Assembly: GCF_014645235.1 (NCBI RefSeq)
Contig: NZ_BMLM01000002.1
Span: 604,696 to 668,695, forward strand
Reading direction: 5' to 3'
Length of the DNA: 64,000 nucleotides
Source of the DNA: Agrococcus terreus
GTDB taxonomy: Bacteria > Actinomycetota > Actinomycetes > Actinomycetales > Microbacteriaceae
Positions 62,787 to 64,000 of this stretch are shown in pieces; within the stretch, counting starts at the first letter, position 1, and the number at the start of each line of letters is the position of its first letter. The notes below the pieces were generated by a model. That model did no database searches. It had not been told where the DNA came from and was given only the letters and a program-made list of their open reading frames with translations. Position numbers and translations under genes: made by a program.

Positions 62787-64000
62787 CTAAAGCCGGCCGA
62801 CGCGCGTCACGCGCACGACGGCCGCACCGGCCTCCGCCGAGGCGGCGAGGTCGATCGTCGCCCAGATGCGCCAGTCGTGGTCGCCCGCCGGGTCGGCGAG
62901 GATCTGCTGCGCCTCCCAGACCTCCGCGCCCTCGTCGACCACGAGCATCCGGCTGCTGCGCGCATCCGCCCCCGTGCCGATCGCGCCGTGCTCGTCGAAG
63001 TAGGCGTCGAGCGCCTCGCCCCACGCATCCGCCCCGAAGCCCGACGGCCCGTCGAGCTCGCCGAGGTCGTCGGCGCGGTCGAGCGCCGCGAGCTGCACGC
63101 GCCGGAACAGCTCGTTGCGCACGAGGATGCGGAAGGCGCGCGGGTTCGCGACCACCGACGGCGGGGGCGGCGGCGCCACCGGCGCCTCGCCCGGAGCCGT
63201 GGGATGCAGCAGCTCCTCCCACTCGTCGAGCAGGCTCGAGTCGACCTGCCGCACGACCTCGCCGAGCCACTCGATGAGGTCGAGCAGGTCCTCGCTCTTC
63301 GCCTCCTCCGGCACCGTCTGGCGGATCGCGCGGTACGCGTCCGACAGGTACCGCAGCACGAGCCCCTCGGAGCGCGAGAGCCCGTAGTGCTGCACGTAGT
63401 CGGCGAAGGTCATCGCCCGCTCCCACATGTCGCGCACGACCGTCTTCGGCGAGAGGGCGAAGTCCGAGACCCACGGCTGCGACTGCGCGAACACCGCGAG
63501 CGCCGCGGTGAGCAGCTCGTCGAGCGGCTTCGGATGCGTGATGCCCTCGAGGAGCTCCATGCGCTCCTCGTACTCGATGCCCTCGGCCTTCATCGCCGCG
63601 ACCGCCTCGCCGCGGGCGAGGAACTGCTGCTGCGAGAGGATGGGCCGCGGATCGTCGAGGGTGGCCTCGATGATCGAGACCACGTCGAGCGCGTGCGTCG
63701 GCGAGGCGGGCTCGAGCATGTCGATCGCGGCGAGCGCGAACGGCGAGAGCGGCTGGTTGAGCGCGAAGTTGGGCTGCAGGTCGACGGTGAGGCGGATGCG
63801 CGGCTCGTCGTCGTGCACCTCGACCACCCCGGCGGCGCGGAGGGTCGTGAAGATCGCGAGCGCGCGTCGCTCGAGCGCGAGGTGGTCGCGCCAGGTGCCG
63901 TGGGAGGCGCGGATGAGGTCGCGCATGTCGGCGAAGGCGTCGCCGCCGCGGCCGATGACGTTGAGCAGCATCGAGTGGCTCACCTGCATCTGCGGCTGCA
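62787..64000 (-). CDS. DUF3516-containing DEAD/DEAH box helicase, C-terminal part (5' end outside window)
   Basis: The frame is open to the right edge; about 404 residues are visible. The segment NVIGRGGDAFADMRDLIRASH continues into the DUF3516 region (LTVDLQPNFALNQPLSPFALAAIDMLEPASPTHALDVVSIIEATLDDP and YVQHYGLSRSEGLVLRYLSDAYRAIRQTVPEE). Actinobacterial members are about 830-850 residues, with the helicase core in the missing N-terminal half. An RNA or DNA helicase role is inferred from family; none of the ATPase motifs can be checked here. Confidence 0.88.
   Translation of the reverse strand, partial: QPQMQVSHSMLLNVIGRGGDAFADMRDLIRASHGTWRDHLALERRALAIFTTLRAAGVVEVHDDEPRIRLTVDLQPNFALNQPLSPFALAAIDMLEPASPTHALDVVSIIEATLDDPRPILSQQQFLARGEAVAAMKAEGIEYEERMELLEGITHPKPLDELLTAALAVFAQSQPWVSDFALSPKTVVRDMWERAMTFADYVQHYGLSRSEGLVLRYLSDAYRAIRQTVPEEAKSEDLLDLIEWLGEVVRQVDSSLLDEWEELLHPTAPGEAPVAPPPPPSVVANPRAFRILVRNELFRRVQLAALDRADDLGELDGPSGFGADAWGEALDAYFDEHGAIGTGADARSSRMLVVDEGAEVWEAQQILADPAGDHDWRIWATIDLAASAEAGAAVVRVTRVGRL

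Overview
This is a very GC-rich window, densely packed with short intergenic gaps and many 1-4 base stop/start overlaps. Gene content (class C sortase pili, lhr-nei2 pair, ECF42-type sigma factor beside a YCII protein, deazaflavin-type nitroreductase, leaderless starts) points to an actinobacterium, most likely Microbacteriaceae; an Agrococcus-like genus is a guess. No rRNA, tRNA, CRISPR array, prophage or transposase was seen.

Layout. 1-2268: end of a probable ABC-type gene and a YhgE/Pip membrane protein. 2325-10335: a uronate catabolism locus made of two divergent operons: kdgK-eda-kduD-dehydrogenase leftward, and a TRAP transporter (dctPQM)-kduI-iclR rightward. The route is 4-deoxy-5-ketouronate (KduI) to diketogluconate (KduD) to KDG (KdgK) to KDPG (Eda) to pyruvate and glyceraldehyde-3-phosphate. 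10403-13523: an FBP-domain (EF-G-binding type) gene with a possible leader peptide, a manganese transporter mntH with a palindromic operator, and a secreted V8-like protease. 13662-17574: a TIGR01777 epimerase, two SRPBCC proteins and argG. 17853-23258: YCII protein, ECF42-type sigma factor and hydrolase, convergent with an acyl-CoA dehydrogenase-like / PIG-L-methyltransferase fusion / glycosyltransferase operon. 23312-29823: lhr, nei2 and a TrmH-type methyltransferase, with a 123-bp duplicated repeat.

29847-41123 is the most distinctive region: two tandem paralogous pilus loci, each tip adhesin - LPXTG backbone pilin - class C sortase, on the minus strand. Both have a strong hairpin between pilin and sortase and similar upstream repeats. 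In the second locus the adhesin has no stop codon and reads in frame into the pilin, giving one 1458-residue frame.

41368-64000 holds housekeeping and small genes (NagD-type phosphatase, pyrE, xth, manganese catalase, DUF6421 protein, AlkD-like repair protein, several small membrane proteins). It also carries a PucR-regulated locus (MHS transporter, PucR regulator, amidohydrolase, M20 hydrolase) and, at the right edge, the C-terminal part of a DUF3516 helicase.

Two genome-wide habits stand out. First, many starts are preceded by a -10-like hexamer exactly six bases before ATG or GTG, implying leaderless mRNAs. Second, two families of palindromic intergenic repeats occur, one closed by CTCAACCGG-type ends and sitting mostly at convergent gene ends, the other built around GGTCTCGAGAC; a copy of the latter lies in frame inside lhr.
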